DNA of 64,000 nucleotides from Typhlomys cinereus (GCA_023101885.1 JALPQD010000213.1:3668168-3732167), one strand, 5' to 3'; positions 42,450 through 52,814 are shown, numbered from the stretch's first letter. Notes: generated by a model from the sequence alone, not told the origin. Translations and numbers: made by a program.

Positions 42450-42790
42450 AAAAAATATAAAATTTAAAGTGTAGAGCGATGATTAGAAATAGGCCCATCA
42501 TTCATGATACTAGGAAGATCAGGAGATGCCGTGTTTTTGCATATAAAGGATTTGTTTTAATGAGCAGATTAAAATCACTTATGCATAATTTATGACTTTA
42601 CTGAAAATGGTCTATAAAAGGCACTTAAGTGTTTGGAAAAATCATTGCTTAATACACCTTTATATTGCCATTTGGTCTGTCCCATTAATTCCCTCGGAAA
42701 AATCCTTCATAAACTGTTTCAAGAAGTTGGATGCCCCGGGAACAACCCCACAAGTCTCAGGGGCTTTTAAGCGATGAAACATTATTTCTT
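42450..42790. promoter_or_regulatory. Candidate conserved non-coding element
   Basis: TTTGTTTTAATGAGCAGATT, CTTATGCATAATTTATGAC, TTTATATTGCCATTTGG, CATTAATTCCCTCGG. AT-rich and repeat-free. Enhancer role is inferred. Confidence 0.5.
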
Positions 42791-43067
42791 ACTTGCTTTG
42801 CTAGTCCCATGGGGTGTGATTAGGTGCAGATGTGTCCAACCGCTCTTCGTGACCATGTTGCCATCTACACAGTTCAAGCTAAAGAATCTTGCAACCCAGT
42901 TACAACAAAGCAGCTAACCCCTCCCCAACCCTCAGTGTTTCAATATGTTTCAATACGTTTTGTGTAAGTTTATGATTGTATGTCGGTTGCGTTCAGAGCT
43001 GCCTTGGGTCTTGTGTGACTTGTGGGCTGTGGCTGACCACCGCTGGTGGAGCCTGTGAGGGCTGTGA
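42791..43067. other. Single-copy DNA
   Basis: 280 bp, no feature seen. Confidence 0.4.
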
Positions 43068-43332
43068 AAAGTCCTCCCCACGGTACGTGAACCCAAGCAC
43101 TTGGTCCCTAACCATGGGTGATGTTTTGAGAAGTTGTGGCACCTTCGGAGGTAGAGTCCGGCAGGAGGAAGTGGCTGTCCGCAGGGGCGGGCCGTGAGGT
43201 TTGTGCTGCGCCTGTTTCCATCCTGACTCTGTTCCCAGACCTGCAGAATCCTATACTCCTGCCACCATGTCTTCTCCACCAGGGAGGAGCACGCCCCGAA
43301 TTGTGAGCCAGAATAAATACTTCCTCCTGGTT
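43068..43332 (+). mobile_element. MaLR solo LTR (MT type), partial
   Basis: CACTTGGTCCCTAACCATGG, GGTGATGTTTTGAGAAGTTG, GGCACCTTCGGAGGTAGAG, GCCACCATGTCTTCTCCACC and CCAGAATAAATACTTCC are in MaLR order. Confidence 0.75.
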
Positions 43333-43344
43333 GCTTTGGATCAA

Positions 43345-43608
43345 GGAGGAGGCAGGGAGTGAGAGGAAGAAAAGAGGGAAAGGGGAGGTGGAGAGAAGAA
43401 GAAGGAGGAGAAGGAGAAAGAGAAAGAGGAGGAGGAGGGGGGGAGAAGGGGGATGGGGAGGGGGAGGAGAGAGGATGAGGAGGGAGAGAAGGAGGGGGGA
43501 GGGGTAGGAGGAAAAGGGGGAGGAGAGGGGAGGAGGAGGGGGAGGAGGAGAGAGGAGAAGGAAGGGGCGGGGGAGGAGGGGGAGGAAGAAATAGAAATAG
43601 AAATACAT
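43345..43608. repeat. Polypurine tract, (GGA)/(GAGG)n
   Basis: 260 bp of almost pure G/A. Its complement gives Ser/Pro/Leu-rich frames of 166-227 codons on the minus strand, which are artefacts. Confidence 0.92.
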
Positions 43609-43630
43609 GGAATTCAGATTTTGGTGCGGT

Positions 43631-43981
43631 CATGGTTTGATTGTGAACTGTCCCAGACAGGCTCGCGTCCTTAGCTGCTGATAATGTTTGGAAGGTCGTG
43701 GCAACTTCAGGAGGTGGAGCCTTGCTGGAGGAAGGGACTCACAGGGGGCGGGTCTTGAGGTCGCGTAGCCCCGCCTGCTTGCTTTAGCTGTCTGCGGCTT
43801 TCTCTGCCTGGGACGATGCCTGCAGGGATCTAAGCCGCCTCCAGCCTCTGATGCTGCCATGACGTCTTTCCTGCCATAATGAACCATATGGCCCCCGTAA
43901 GCCCAGTCAAGGTCCCTCTCTCCCCTTAAGCTGCTTGCGTCTGAGTGTTGTCTCGCTGCAGCAGAGAGCGGACCTGTGACA
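43631..43981 (+). mobile_element. MaLR solo LTR (MT/ORR1 type)
   Basis: TCATGGTTTGATTGTGAACTG start, GGTGGAGCCTTGCTGGAGG, GGGGGCGGGTCTTGAGGTCG, CTGCCATGACGTCTTTCCTG and a terminal CCTGTGACA. Confidence 0.82.
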
Positions 43982-44207
43982 AGGAGCCGCGTGGACTTGC
44001 CTCCGCGGGCAGCCGCATCCATTCCATCACAGTTACCCAGTTACCCGCAGCTGTCACCGGTGCCCAGAGTTGAATGACCCTGATTGTGTTTCTGTGGCTC
44101 ACAGGACCACGCCTTTCTAGAAACTGCGCTGGTGCCCTCGGGGTCTTGGAAATCAATCAACACACAGTCACCTTTTGTTTTCTTTTGGCTTTTGTTTTTT
44201 TTTGGCA

Positions 44208-44208
44208 T

Positions 44209-44243
<35 letters not shown>

Positions 44244-44270
44244 TCCATTATCTATCTATCTCTCTATCTA

Positions 44271-44305
<35 letters not shown>

Positions 44306-44309
44306 TTTT
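44208..44309. repeat. (TTTA)n(TCTA)n(TGTC)n compound microsatellite
   Basis: Three tetranucleotide blocks in succession. Confidence 0.95.
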
Positions 44310-44485
44310 ATGTGAGGCACAAGGTCTCACATAGCACAGCATCAAACTCACTGTGTAGCCCGGGTGACCTTAAGCTCCTGATCCTTCTGCTGCCTCCTCC
44401 CCAGTGTTGGGGTCACAGGTGCGCACCCCCATTTATGCAGTGCTGATTGGTGCATGCTACCAAGTGAGCTGCCTCTCTGGACCCT
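44310..44485 (-). mobile_element. B1/B4-like SINE
   Basis: Inverted B1: CAAGGTCTCACATAGCACAG, CTCACTGTGTAGCCCGGGTG, CTTAAGCTCCTGATCCTTC, GTGTTGGGGTCACAGGTGCG. An ID-like head (GCATGCTACCAAGTGAGC) follows. Confidence 0.72.
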
Positions 44486-44627
44486 AGGGCTTGTTTTCAT
44501 GCCCCTCTTTTGCTGTCCCATGCCCTTGCTTAAGACCGAAAGTTGTAGAGACACAGAGATAAAAAGGAGAACTGGAAACACTTGCTCAAGAGCGTGACGA
44601 TGGGCGGAGAGATGGGCGGAGAGCTCT

Positions 44628-44698
44628 CAGCTGGGCTTGAGCCCAGGGCCTTGCGTATACTAGCTAGTGCTCTCTGCCCGTGAGCCACCCCAGCCTCA
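44628..44698 (-). mobile_element. ID element
   Basis: Inverted ID: GGGCTTGAGCCCAGGGCC (B-box side), then TAGTGCTCTCTGCCCGTGAG (A-box side). Confidence 0.75.
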
Positions 44699-44714
44699 GA
44701 GCAAAGCCTCATTC

Positions 44715-45140
44715 TTTTTAGTTTTTAGTATTCTATTTATGAGAGAGAGAAAGAGAAGAGAGAAGCAGAGAAGGAGAGGGAGAGAAGAAAGAGATGAGGG
44801 AGGGGAAGGGGGGAAGAGAAAGAGGGGGTTTTTGCCAGGCATTGTGATAATTCTAGCACTCACAAGAAAGAGCTAGGAGGCTTACCACAAGTTCAAAGCC
44901 CACCCAGAAAGTTCAAGACCAGTTTAGACTACAGAATGAGAATAAGACTCTAGTAAGGGAGGGTAGGGGGGAAAAGAGAGAGATGAACAGGACAGAGAGA
45001 GAGAGAGAGAGAGACAGACAGATGTGGCAGTCAGAAGGCAACTTATGGAAGTTGTTCTCTTCTTTCACCACACGAGTTCCCAGGATCAAACTCAGGTCTC
45101 CAGGTTTGTGTTTACTCGCTGAACCATCTCTCTGGCCTGC
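44715..45140 (-). mobile_element. B3-like SINE with nested B1
   Basis: The head (AACCATCTCTCTGGCCTG at 45122-45140), body and purine-rich tail (44735-44830 and 44958-45015) look like one B3-type copy. It is interrupted at 44834-44957 by a plus-strand B1 with GTGATAATTCTAGCACTC and GAGAATAAGACTCTAG. Confidence 0.65.
44834..44957 (+). mobile_element. B1 SINE nested in the B3-like element
   Basis: TTGCCAGGCATTGTGATAAT start and a TTCAAGACCAGTTTAGACTA block. Purine-rich DNA lies on both sides. Confidence 0.7.
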
Positions 45141-45144
45141 CTTC

Positions 45145-45660
45145 ATCTATTCCTAATTGAATCTCATCTAATGATAATTTACCTTGAATGAGTGTCAAAA
45201 GCCTGAATTGCCCCCCATCTACGCAGGCCCCACCCTTCTCCAGACCGGCCCATCGATCTGCCATTGTCTTCATAACTGCGGCTTACGACTTGCTAACAAC
45301 AGCTGAAGAAATTTATAAGCAACCCAATGAGCAGGTTTAAAGAAAAAAAAATCAATCCCAGTTCTCCAGAGTGCAAGGGGACATTTAATTCTGTAAATGG
45401 TCTGAGCTCAGCTAGAAAGAGAAGGGAAGCAGCCAAGCGTTTGTCGGTTATTCCCAGCCCTTCCACAGCCTGAGCTGTGAGAGTTCTGTTTCCCAAATAA
45501 CAGACGGGGAGAATGGCGAAGTTGGTTCCGCTTTCTGAGACAGGGTGGATTCCTCCCCAGCCCCAGACAAACTCTAGGTAAGTTCAAACATGCTTCATAA
45601 GCCGTCAGGTCAATAAGGGCGTTCCAGGGTGTCACCTTTGAGATGATAATAGGCTTGGCT
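45145..45660. promoter_or_regulatory. Candidate conserved non-coding element
   Basis: TCCTAATTGAATCTCATC, TAATGATAATTTACCTTG at the left; GAAATTTATAAGCAACCCAA and GACATTTAATTCTGTAAATG in the middle; GATGATAATAGGC at the right. Repeat-free, more mixed in composition than the best islands. Confidence 0.45.
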
Positions 45661-45751
45661 TTCCTCTCCCAAGCCCCATAGCCCCCCAATGCTGTGGATA
45701 CCTACCAGCGCCCGCTCACGCACTCATTCACTCACACACACACACACACAC

Positions 45752-46160
45752 AGCTGCTGGCTGTGATGAAAGCAGATCCAGCCGTCCCCACCTCCACCTC
45801 TACCCCCAGAGACTCGGCACGGGACGGGGAGATTGTCAGAAGCAGATCTCAGCTTATTGGGGGGGAGAAAAGGAACTTTTATAGACAAAGGCCACCAAGG
45901 CGTGAAACGGGCATCCAATTGTGTCACAAGGTCAACACATCCTACAGGTGCTAATGGTCAAGTTCAATGCCGCTCAGCACAGGGGGCAGGTAGATACCTG
46001 AAAGCCAATTACTGCTCTCTGTGAAGTGATCAGGTTACGCCCAAGATCCTTGCCCTCCGCGCCATCTTTAGTCCCATGTGTTTGGCCATGCCCTGGGGCA
46101 AATCCTGGGCGGGCCCAGCAGGCTGGCGTGCTCTGTCCCTGCTGTAACTGTCTGGACGGG
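45752..46160 (-). mobile_element. Possible ERV LTR
   Basis: GGAACTTTTATAGACAAAGG near the left, followed by CAATTGTGTCACAAGGTCAA, resembles a reversed LTR U3/R region. No matching copy in the window and no clear edges. Confidence 0.3.
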
Positions 46161-46180
46161 AGTGTAGATATTGTTCAGAA

Positions 46181-46409
46181 GGCGCTGGAGAAATGGCTCA
46201 GAGGTAGGCCTTTGCCTCGCAAGCAAAAGGACCTGAGTTCAGATCCCAGATCCCATGTATGGCCTTGGAAGACAGAACCTGGGAAACTTCAAGGCGAAGT
46301 AATAAGGAGGTAGAACACTTCAGTATGAGTCCCAAAGTCGAAGTCACCCTTGGGCCTCCACAGGTATATATGTCACTGTCATCTACACACACACACACAC
46401 ACACACACA
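46181..46409 (+). mobile_element. tRNA-derived SINE, subfamily B
   Basis: GCGCTGGAGAAATGGCTCAG head, CTGAGTTCAGATCCCAG B-box, CACCCTTGGGCCTCCACAGG body and a (CA)n tail (46383-46409). Flanks 46165-46179 and 46409-46424 share AGATATT and are probably the target duplication. Confidence 0.88.
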
Positions 46410-46498
46410 GATATTCTACAGAGATACTTGTGTCCTTCCCTTTGACTGTCAGACCACCATAACCATGGTCCCAAGAAACTGGAAGTTCCCTCAGGAAT

Positions 46499-46930
46499 TG
46501 TCATAGTTAGGCACAATTGACAACTGTCAACTTGACAGTTGAGGGTTGAGCTCTGGGCACATTTGTGGAGAATTAGTAGTTGAGTTAAGCCCAGAACAAA
46601 TCTGCAGGAGATTGTCCAGCTGATGGGGAAGGCGCAGCCTATGGTGGGTGGGACTAGGCTCTGGAATAAATCTCAGAGAGCTGGTTGAGAGAGTCGGCAT
46701 CCTTCTGTTCACTTGGCCAGATATGCTGGTCTGGCAAGTAATGATCGTCCCTCTCTCAGCTGTTATGCAGTGATGGTGTGGCCAGTTCCCTCGGCCCTGG
46801 TGGTGGCGCGTGCTCTCCTGTCAAGCTGGACTGAGAACTGTAACCTGATTGTCTTTAGAGAAAACAAACCCCTTGTTCCCTGAAGCCATGTGATGATCAT
46901 TTATCAGCAGCCATGCAGACGACTGCGGCA
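46499..46930 (+). mobile_element. Solo LTR, family X
   Basis: TGTCATAGTTAGGCAC...CTGCGGCA; flanks GGAAT and GGGAT differ by one base, a probable decayed 5-bp duplication. Confidence 0.85.
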
Positions 46931-47534
46931 GGGATCTCGTTAGGGCTGAATCCTGGGCCTAGGAGAGGAGGGTCTCTCTCCCAGGAAGCGATTGCCACAA
47001 GCCGTTAGGACGGACTGGAGGAATGATGGGCCGGGGATGGGCGGGACCACACTCTGACCAGGACTGCTTAGCTATGCATGCTTCCGGCCCTCGATTTAAC
47101 CCTAAACCTCAGGACCCCAAAGAGGCACCTCTTCGTTCCTCTTCCCAGTGGGCCACACTGAATAATCTCCTTTCTCTGCTTTTCACTATTGTTCATGACT
47201 GTGGAGGACGGTCACAGTCCAGCTTATGTAGGGCTGGCGGGGTCCAGCCTCTGGCCGCTCCAGCCACACAGAAACTTTCTGCCCCCTGGACACACAGACC
47301 CAGTAGGCTGCGTTCTGGAATCCTGGCCAAGGTTCTGCCGCGCCAGCTCTGTCCATACTGCTGAGATGCAGGGTGCCCTCTCTTTTACAAACGACAGTCC
47401 CTTTCTTCTTGAGAATCTCCAGATAGCTCCCCTGCTGGGGCAAGCCGTGGTAACTCATAATGAATCATCCCCAGAGGGCATGTCTTCTGGAAGGATTGCC
47501 TGCTTCCTTCCGGTTCTGGCAAGCGAGTAATCAG
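46931..47534. other. Single-copy DNA
   Basis: 600 bp. Two 113-codon frames in the same interval on one strand, neither with a domain. Not called. Confidence 0.4.
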
Positions 47535-47770
47535 AGAATGTAAGAGCCCTTGTTCCTGCCATAAAGTAAGTTTATAGAGATATAATTAGCAATAGTATTA
47601 TCTTCATTTGGACTTCGCCATGCTAAATGTCCTCTAAGAGTTGTTTACGAGGCCATATGAATGGTTATGGTATTAATAACACGATTAGCCTGCAGCATCA
47701 ATATTCCTACCACTTATGCCTCCTAATGAGATTGTATGTGGAATTCTGGGGTAGAGAAGAGCGGGCGGAT
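47535..47770. promoter_or_regulatory. Candidate conserved non-coding enhancer
   Basis: AGATATAATTAGCAATAGTA, TTATCTTCATTTGG, GCCATATGAATGGTTATGG, TATTAATAACACGATTAGCC, GCCTCCTAATGAGATTG. One of the densest TAAT/ATTA clusters in the window and free of repeats. Enhancer role is inferred. Confidence 0.6.
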
Positions 47771-47813
47771 TTATAGGAAGTTGTAAGGGAGCACGTAGGA
47801 GTCATTAGCAAGC

Positions 47814-47878
47814 ACTTGGTAACCTCAAGATGGAATGACTTGGTTGGTCTTTAAAGTACTTGGTAACCTCAAGATGGA
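47814..47878. repeat. Perfect 21-bp direct duplication, 44 bp apart
   Basis: ACTTGGTAACCTCAAGATGGA is found at 47814-47834 and 47858-47878 in otherwise single-copy DNA, with similar flanking words. A small recent tandem duplication. Confidence 0.9.
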
Positions 47879-48296
47879 GAAACTTGGTCCTTTTTCTGCA
47901 AGTCAGTAACTCAGAGGTCTTTGTGCACAGATGCACTGGCCTGGGGCCCCACGGCTCTCAGAAGTGTCCACTCCAGCCTTCCCTTGGCCCCGCCCATGGT
48001 GCCCTATTCTCCGGTGACTTCCCTGGTCAACAGCTCAATCCTCACAGGGGTTTAGAGATTACGGTAATCCTAATCCTTCCGGCCTGGTGTCCTCTCTCAG
48101 AGATTCCTGCTTGTGTTTTCTAGGATCCCGACAGGCACGCAGCCTGCAGGGAGGAAGCAGGGGAGGGGCTGTAGAGACTGCCTGGTCTCCATGAATGTTT
48201 CCCATGGGAAAGCTGGGGCTACGGCAGGTGACACATTCACTGAGCCCCTGAGTAGAAACAGACAGGGCTGAGGAGGGAGCTCATCTCTCACTAGTG

Positions 48297-48860
48297 AGCA
48301 TGCGCGTGTGCATGTGTATATGTGTGTGTGTATATGCATGTGTGTGTGCGCACGCGTGTGACAGGTATGTGTGTTGGGTGGTGTGTGGTATGCTTGGTGT
48401 TTGTATGTGTGGTGGTAAGTGCATAGTGTATATACGTATGTATGTATGTATATAGGATATGTGGAATGTATGTGTGTGTGTGATATGTATATGTATGGGA
48501 TGTGTATGTGGCCAATGTATCTGTTGGTTGAGATATATGTGGTATTTGTTTGTGTGTATGGCAGACATCTGTATCCTGGAGGTATGTGATATACTTGGTA
48601 TATGTATGTGTAGTAAGTGTCTGTGTGGGGTTCATGGACTGTGTTTGGTGAATGTAGGTGTGTATGTTGTAGGCATGTATATATGTGGTGTGTGGTGTGT
48701 GTAGGTGTTATGGATGTATGTGATATGTGTGTAGGGTGTGTGTGGTATGTATATATATGTATGTATATGAGGTGTGTGGTATGTATTTTGTGTGTATGTA
48801 TGTGTGTCCATGCCTGTGTGTGGTATGTGCGCAGGGTGTATATGTATGTGCTTGTGTGCC
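48297..48860. repeat. TG-rich microsatellite, about 560 bp
   Basis: Degenerate TGTATG/TGGTATG repeat. The cause of a 261-codon Thr/His/Tyr-rich minus-strand frame. Confidence 0.9.
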
Positions 48861-48884
48861 TGCTCATGCGTGAGGAGGTCACAG

Positions 48885-49122
48885 AATGACCTTGGACATT
48901 TTTCCTCAGGCCTTTTTCACTTTCAGGTGAAACAGCTTTTCTTTGTCAGGGAGACTAGGCCAACAGGTCAGCGAAATGCTAGGGATCTGCCTGTCTCTAC
49001 TTTGCATCTTCTTTCCCCAGGCTCACCAGCACTTGGCGTGTGGGTTTTATGGGTTCTGGGGACTGAATTCAGGTTCTCACACCAGAGCTTTACCGACCGA
49101 GTCCTCTCCCGAGCCCAGGGCT
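48885..49122 (-). mobile_element. B3-like SINE
   Basis: GGGTTCTGGGGACTGAATTC, GAGCTTTACCGACCGAGTCC with CCCGAGCCC end: inverted head. The tail side runs into the TG-rich repeat. Confidence 0.55.
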
Positions 49123-50339
49123 GGCTCATGAGTAGATGAAAGGAACAGGTCGTTCCAAGGCTGGGCAGCGAGTGGCTGGGGCCGTGGGCCTGAGTCCTGG
49201 TCATACCCCAGCCAGGGGAGTCCAGCCTGGTCCCCAGCAGGGCCTCTGGTGAGCTGCTTCTAGACGGCCCTGCTGGGAGGCACCCCGGGGTGCAGCTGGC
49301 TTGCTGGGTACTGATGCACCTGCGACTATGGCTGAGAGGCTCCTCCTGGGGTCAGGTCACCACCTCGCGGCTCCAGACCCGTCACCCCTCTGAGCCTCTG
49401 CCTTTTCCCAGGGAACACAAGCCCAGCACAAAGACCATCCCCATAGCTGCCGCGTGGCGTGACCCACGTCGCTGTCCTGTCCACTGAAGGGCGAGCGCTC
49501 GTTGCTCCATCACCAGGTCTTGCTCACCACATCTCTGAAGCCCACCCAGGCCTCTCAGAGGGGTGAAGGTCTGGGTCGTGTCTCCCTGGAGAGCAGCCGG
49601 ATCCTTCCATATGATAAGGGTGATCCGCTGCTCCCGCGGGGCAGAGGGACCTCGGCTAGGGAGTTGGAGAAAGACTAGCCAGCCCCTCTAGCAAGCCCGC
49701 GTCTCTGGCCAGGTCCTCCTGAGGTCTGGCACAGGGGTCCTTGGACATCTTTGGGAACCCTCAGTCTGGGAATGTAGGTCAAGGCACAGCTGTTGCCCTT
49801 TCTCCTCTCCGTCTGTCACCCCCTGAGCTCCTAGCAGGTGCTCGATAAGCAGGTGAGTGGGGGTTAAAGACGCGTCTCCTCTGGTTCCATAGCAGAAATG
49901 TCGAGTCTCCCTTGGAGAAAGGACCGAATTTGCTCTGCGAGGAGCATCGTGCAAGACACGCACGTTGCTGTGTGGGGGTCCACTCCCTGGCAACAAGACC
50001 GCCTAGCCGCTGTTATATAGCTCCTCTTAGCCCCACTCAGGTCCTACTGCGCCGGCGTAAATTGAGTTACAGCAAAGGAGGCCCTTTGTTTAGTGAACCG
50101 GACACTATGTGTTAGTTACTACATCTGTCTTGTTACTTTCCATCATCTCTGCTCAGAGCCCTGGGGGCGCGTCCTGGAGGGGGGGAGCTGTAAAGACTAA
50201 GTGATTGATGAAATCTATTTTGTTCGTTGGTTGTTGGTTATTCTTGAGTGAGATAAACAGTGCTGTTGGGATTCGGGCATGGACAGAGGGGGAGCAGCTC
50301 TGATGGCCCCCAATACACAGCCAGCTGAGGGGCTTCCCC
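49123..50339. other. Single-copy DNA
   Basis: 1.2 kb, GC-moderate. CTCCTAGCAGGTGCTCGATA at 49829 may be an old MIR/L2 end. No gene recognised. Confidence 0.4.
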
Positions 50340-50592
50340 TATTGTCAGACTGCTAAGTCAGTCAACAAGGAGGGTGGATGTGGTTACACGTGCATTAGTG
50401 AACTGGCTAATTATTTGCATTTGCTCAGCTTAAAAAGAACTCTTTCCTCTTATTTGCTAAAATTAATATGGCGTGCATGGTAGAAAATTTGCAAAATAAG
50501 AGATACAGCATGGTGGAAAACAAATCCAAAATCTTACAACTGAGGACAGAACTCTACCAAAAAATAGCATAATCTTTCAGATTCCTTTAGGG
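50340..50592. promoter_or_regulatory. Candidate conserved non-coding element
   Basis: GCATTAGTGAACTGGCTAAT, TATTTGCATTTGCTCAGC (octamer-like ATTTGCAT) and GCTAAAATTAATATGGCG. 50460-50580 looks more like an old repeat end (GAAAATTTGCAAAATAAGAG). Confidence 0.4.
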
Positions 50593-50630
50593 GTGTGTGT
50601 TTGTGTGTGTGTGTGTGTGTTTGTGTGTGT
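50593..50630. repeat. (TG)n microsatellite
   Basis: TGTGTG with two TTTG interruptions. Confidence 0.9.
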
Positions 50631-50762
50631 GTACCAATACCTGTACACTTATTGCTTTCACAGAAGGGGTCAAAATACATTGCCTCTGAGGTGGACTCCT
50701 TAATTTGTTGAAGCAATCCTGTAATACATATGTAATAAATCTACATGCTATATTCATGTGTA

Positions 50763-51058
50763 GGGGCTGGGAGATGGCTCAGGGGTTAAAGCCCCTGTCT
50801 CACAAGCAAAACACCTGAGTCTGGATTCCATGCAAAATACCCTGCAAAAATTGCTGGGTGGACATGGTGGTGGTCTATAACCCCACCCTGGAAAATAGAG
50901 CCTAGGTAACCCCAGGGCAAAGCAATGAGGTAGAGCAATCCAGGATGATTCCTGATGTCACCCGAGGGGCGCCTCCGGCACACATGCAGTGTCCTCTTGT
51001 ACACAGCCTACAGACACATGTGCATGCATACATAGAACAATAGTAAGAGACAAAATAA
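50763..51058 (+). mobile_element. tRNA-derived SINE, subfamily B
   Basis: GGGGCTGGGAGATGGCTCAG head, GAGTCTGGATTCCATGC degraded B-box, AATCCAGGATGATTCCTG body and an A-rich end. Confidence 0.85.
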
Positions 51059-51132
51059 GTATATCTGGAATTAAAGTTATTTAAAATAACACATATGGAT
51101 ATATCTCATATATTCCACATTTTATATTCTTT

Positions 51133-51196
51133 TTAAAAAATTTTTTATTATTAGTATTTATTCAATTGTGCATGTATGCATGTGTGTGTGCGTGTG

Positions 51197-51244
<48 letters not shown>

Positions 51245-51458
51245 TGTGTAGAACCACGGACGAATTTGGGAACCACCATGGACGCCTCCACCTCCTTGTT
51301 TACTCTGCCCCGGGATTCACAGGCTCCGCCCTATCAGGACCAGAAACGCAGGCCGCCCCCTCTTCTGCCCAGTGTCTATACGTGGGGTCTAGGATCCGAA
51401 CTCAGGACCTTCTGCCTGCAAGGCAGCGGCTTAACTCCTGAGCCACCTCTCCAGCCCC
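51133..51458 (-). mobile_element. tRNA-derived SINE, subfamily A, young
   Basis: Same 3' body as the SINE in L1 ORF2 (GAACCACGGACGAATT, CCACCATGGACGC), with a long (TG)n (51181-51249) and an A/T tail. Perfect 17-bp duplications CACATTTTATATTCTTT at 51116-51132 and 51459-51475. Confidence 0.95.
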
Positions 51459-51512
51459 CACATTTTATATTCTTTAATCTCACAACTATGGTGTTGCCTC
51501 TAGTTTCCCAGT

Positions 51513-51805
51513 GTCTTAGTTTCTTTTCTATTGCTGTGATAAAACACCCTGATGGAAGCTGCTTCAGGGATCAGTCATCATGGCGGGAAGTTAAGCCGTG
51601 GGAGCACGAAGCAGCCGTGGTCACGTGACATCCGTGGTCACGTGGCATCCGTGGTCAGGAAGCAGGAAGAGATGACTGCTTGCATGCATGTGCTCCGCTG
51701 CTTCCCCATTTACACGGTCCAGGTCCCAGCCGGGGAGCGGTGTCCCCACAGTGGGCAGGTCCTCTCGCCATGCAGGTTTTGTCGTGTTGACAATTACCTC
51801 TCGTC
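51513..51805 (-). mobile_element. MaLR-like solo LTR, family Y
   Basis: Plus start TGTCTTAGTTTCTTTTCTATTG, then a region with three copies of GTGGTCACGTG-like words (51617-51655). It ends near GTTGACAATTACCTCTCG. Confidence 0.6.
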
Positions 51806-52564
51806 AGCGCAGCCAGGAAGCCCAGGCATCGGATCACACGGAGTCGTCCCCGCACCCCAGCCGTGGCCCTTCCCAGGGCAATCTTCTCAGTTTTACCACA
51901 GGACATCTGCAGACAAACGAACAGCGTGTCACCAACATCATGTCCCTGTGCTCGTTGGGGTGGCTTTTCTACCCACGAAACAGCAGTTGGGAAAAATCTT
52001 CCATCTGCCACCCCGGGGTTGCTGAGTCCTTGTGATGCTTTCCTGCCTAGAACAAAGAGATCCCTCGGGAGCCTCAGGTGACCTCTGTCACCTTCCTGTC
52101 CATGTCCGTTGCTCTGTCCTCCTCCACTCCCTGGGTCTCTGAGGGGCAGGCATGTGGCTGCGGGCATGTGGCTCTGGGTAGGTGTAGGACCAGCCTGGTG
52201 TGCCGCTCACACCATTCGCAGTGGGATGGTGGGGAAGCAGCCCAGGACGCTGCAGGCCTTTCTAGAAAATAACACAAGAAGGTGGCTGTCCTTAAGAAAA
52301 ACCCACATTGTCCCTCCGTCCTCCCTCACTAGAGATGCCAAGGGTTGCTTCTTTGGTGGAGTTCTCAGCGTCGGCTGTCCATTTCCCCGTGAGATCAGTC
52401 CTTGTCAGAAAGATGTTGTCCTGAGATTGTATCTGCATAGAAATCCGTGCAACACAGGGACAGCTAGCAGGGGGTGACCTGGGGCGGGGCTCGAATCCCT
52501 AGTCAATACTCCCCGACCTCCCAGCTTACCCCGGCTTTGTTCTGTCGGGTCGTCCTCTCCGTCA
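51806..52564. other. Single-copy DNA
   Basis: 760 bp. Overlapping frames on both strands up to 170 codons (minus 51655-52167) run into the LTR, have no motif and are not called. Confidence 0.4.
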
Positions 52565-52710
52565 GGAAGACCCGTCCTTGAACATGGCTGAGCGATTCAT
52601 TACCTGTCAGGGCAGCCAGGTGTGTCTGCGCAGGGCCCATCCGGGGCTCATTTAGTCGGCTGAGTAATTAAAAGCAAACAAGGCCTGGGTGGAAATGAAC
52701 TGATGCTGCT
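52565..52710. promoter_or_regulatory. Candidate conserved non-coding element
   Basis: GCGATTCATTACCTGTCAGG (a CACCTG-like E-box region), TCATTTAGTCGGCTGAGTAA, TTAAAAGCAAACAAGG. Short and repeat-free. Confidence 0.4.
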
Positions 52711-52814
52711 GGGGGGTGTCCCTGGCAGCCACGGTGGGAAGATTGCCGGGGGCTGGAGGCTGAGGAAGAGTCATCTCTGGAGAAGTGAAGTTGGGGAGGA
52801 CATAGCTTTACTGT

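Noticed and set aside
42950..43633. 227-codon Ser/Pro/Leu-rich minus frame
   Set aside because: It is the complement of a polypurine tract plus part of a MaLR LTR.
48097..48882. 261-codon His/Thr-rich minus frame
   Set aside because: Produced by the TG-rich microsatellite at 48297-48860.
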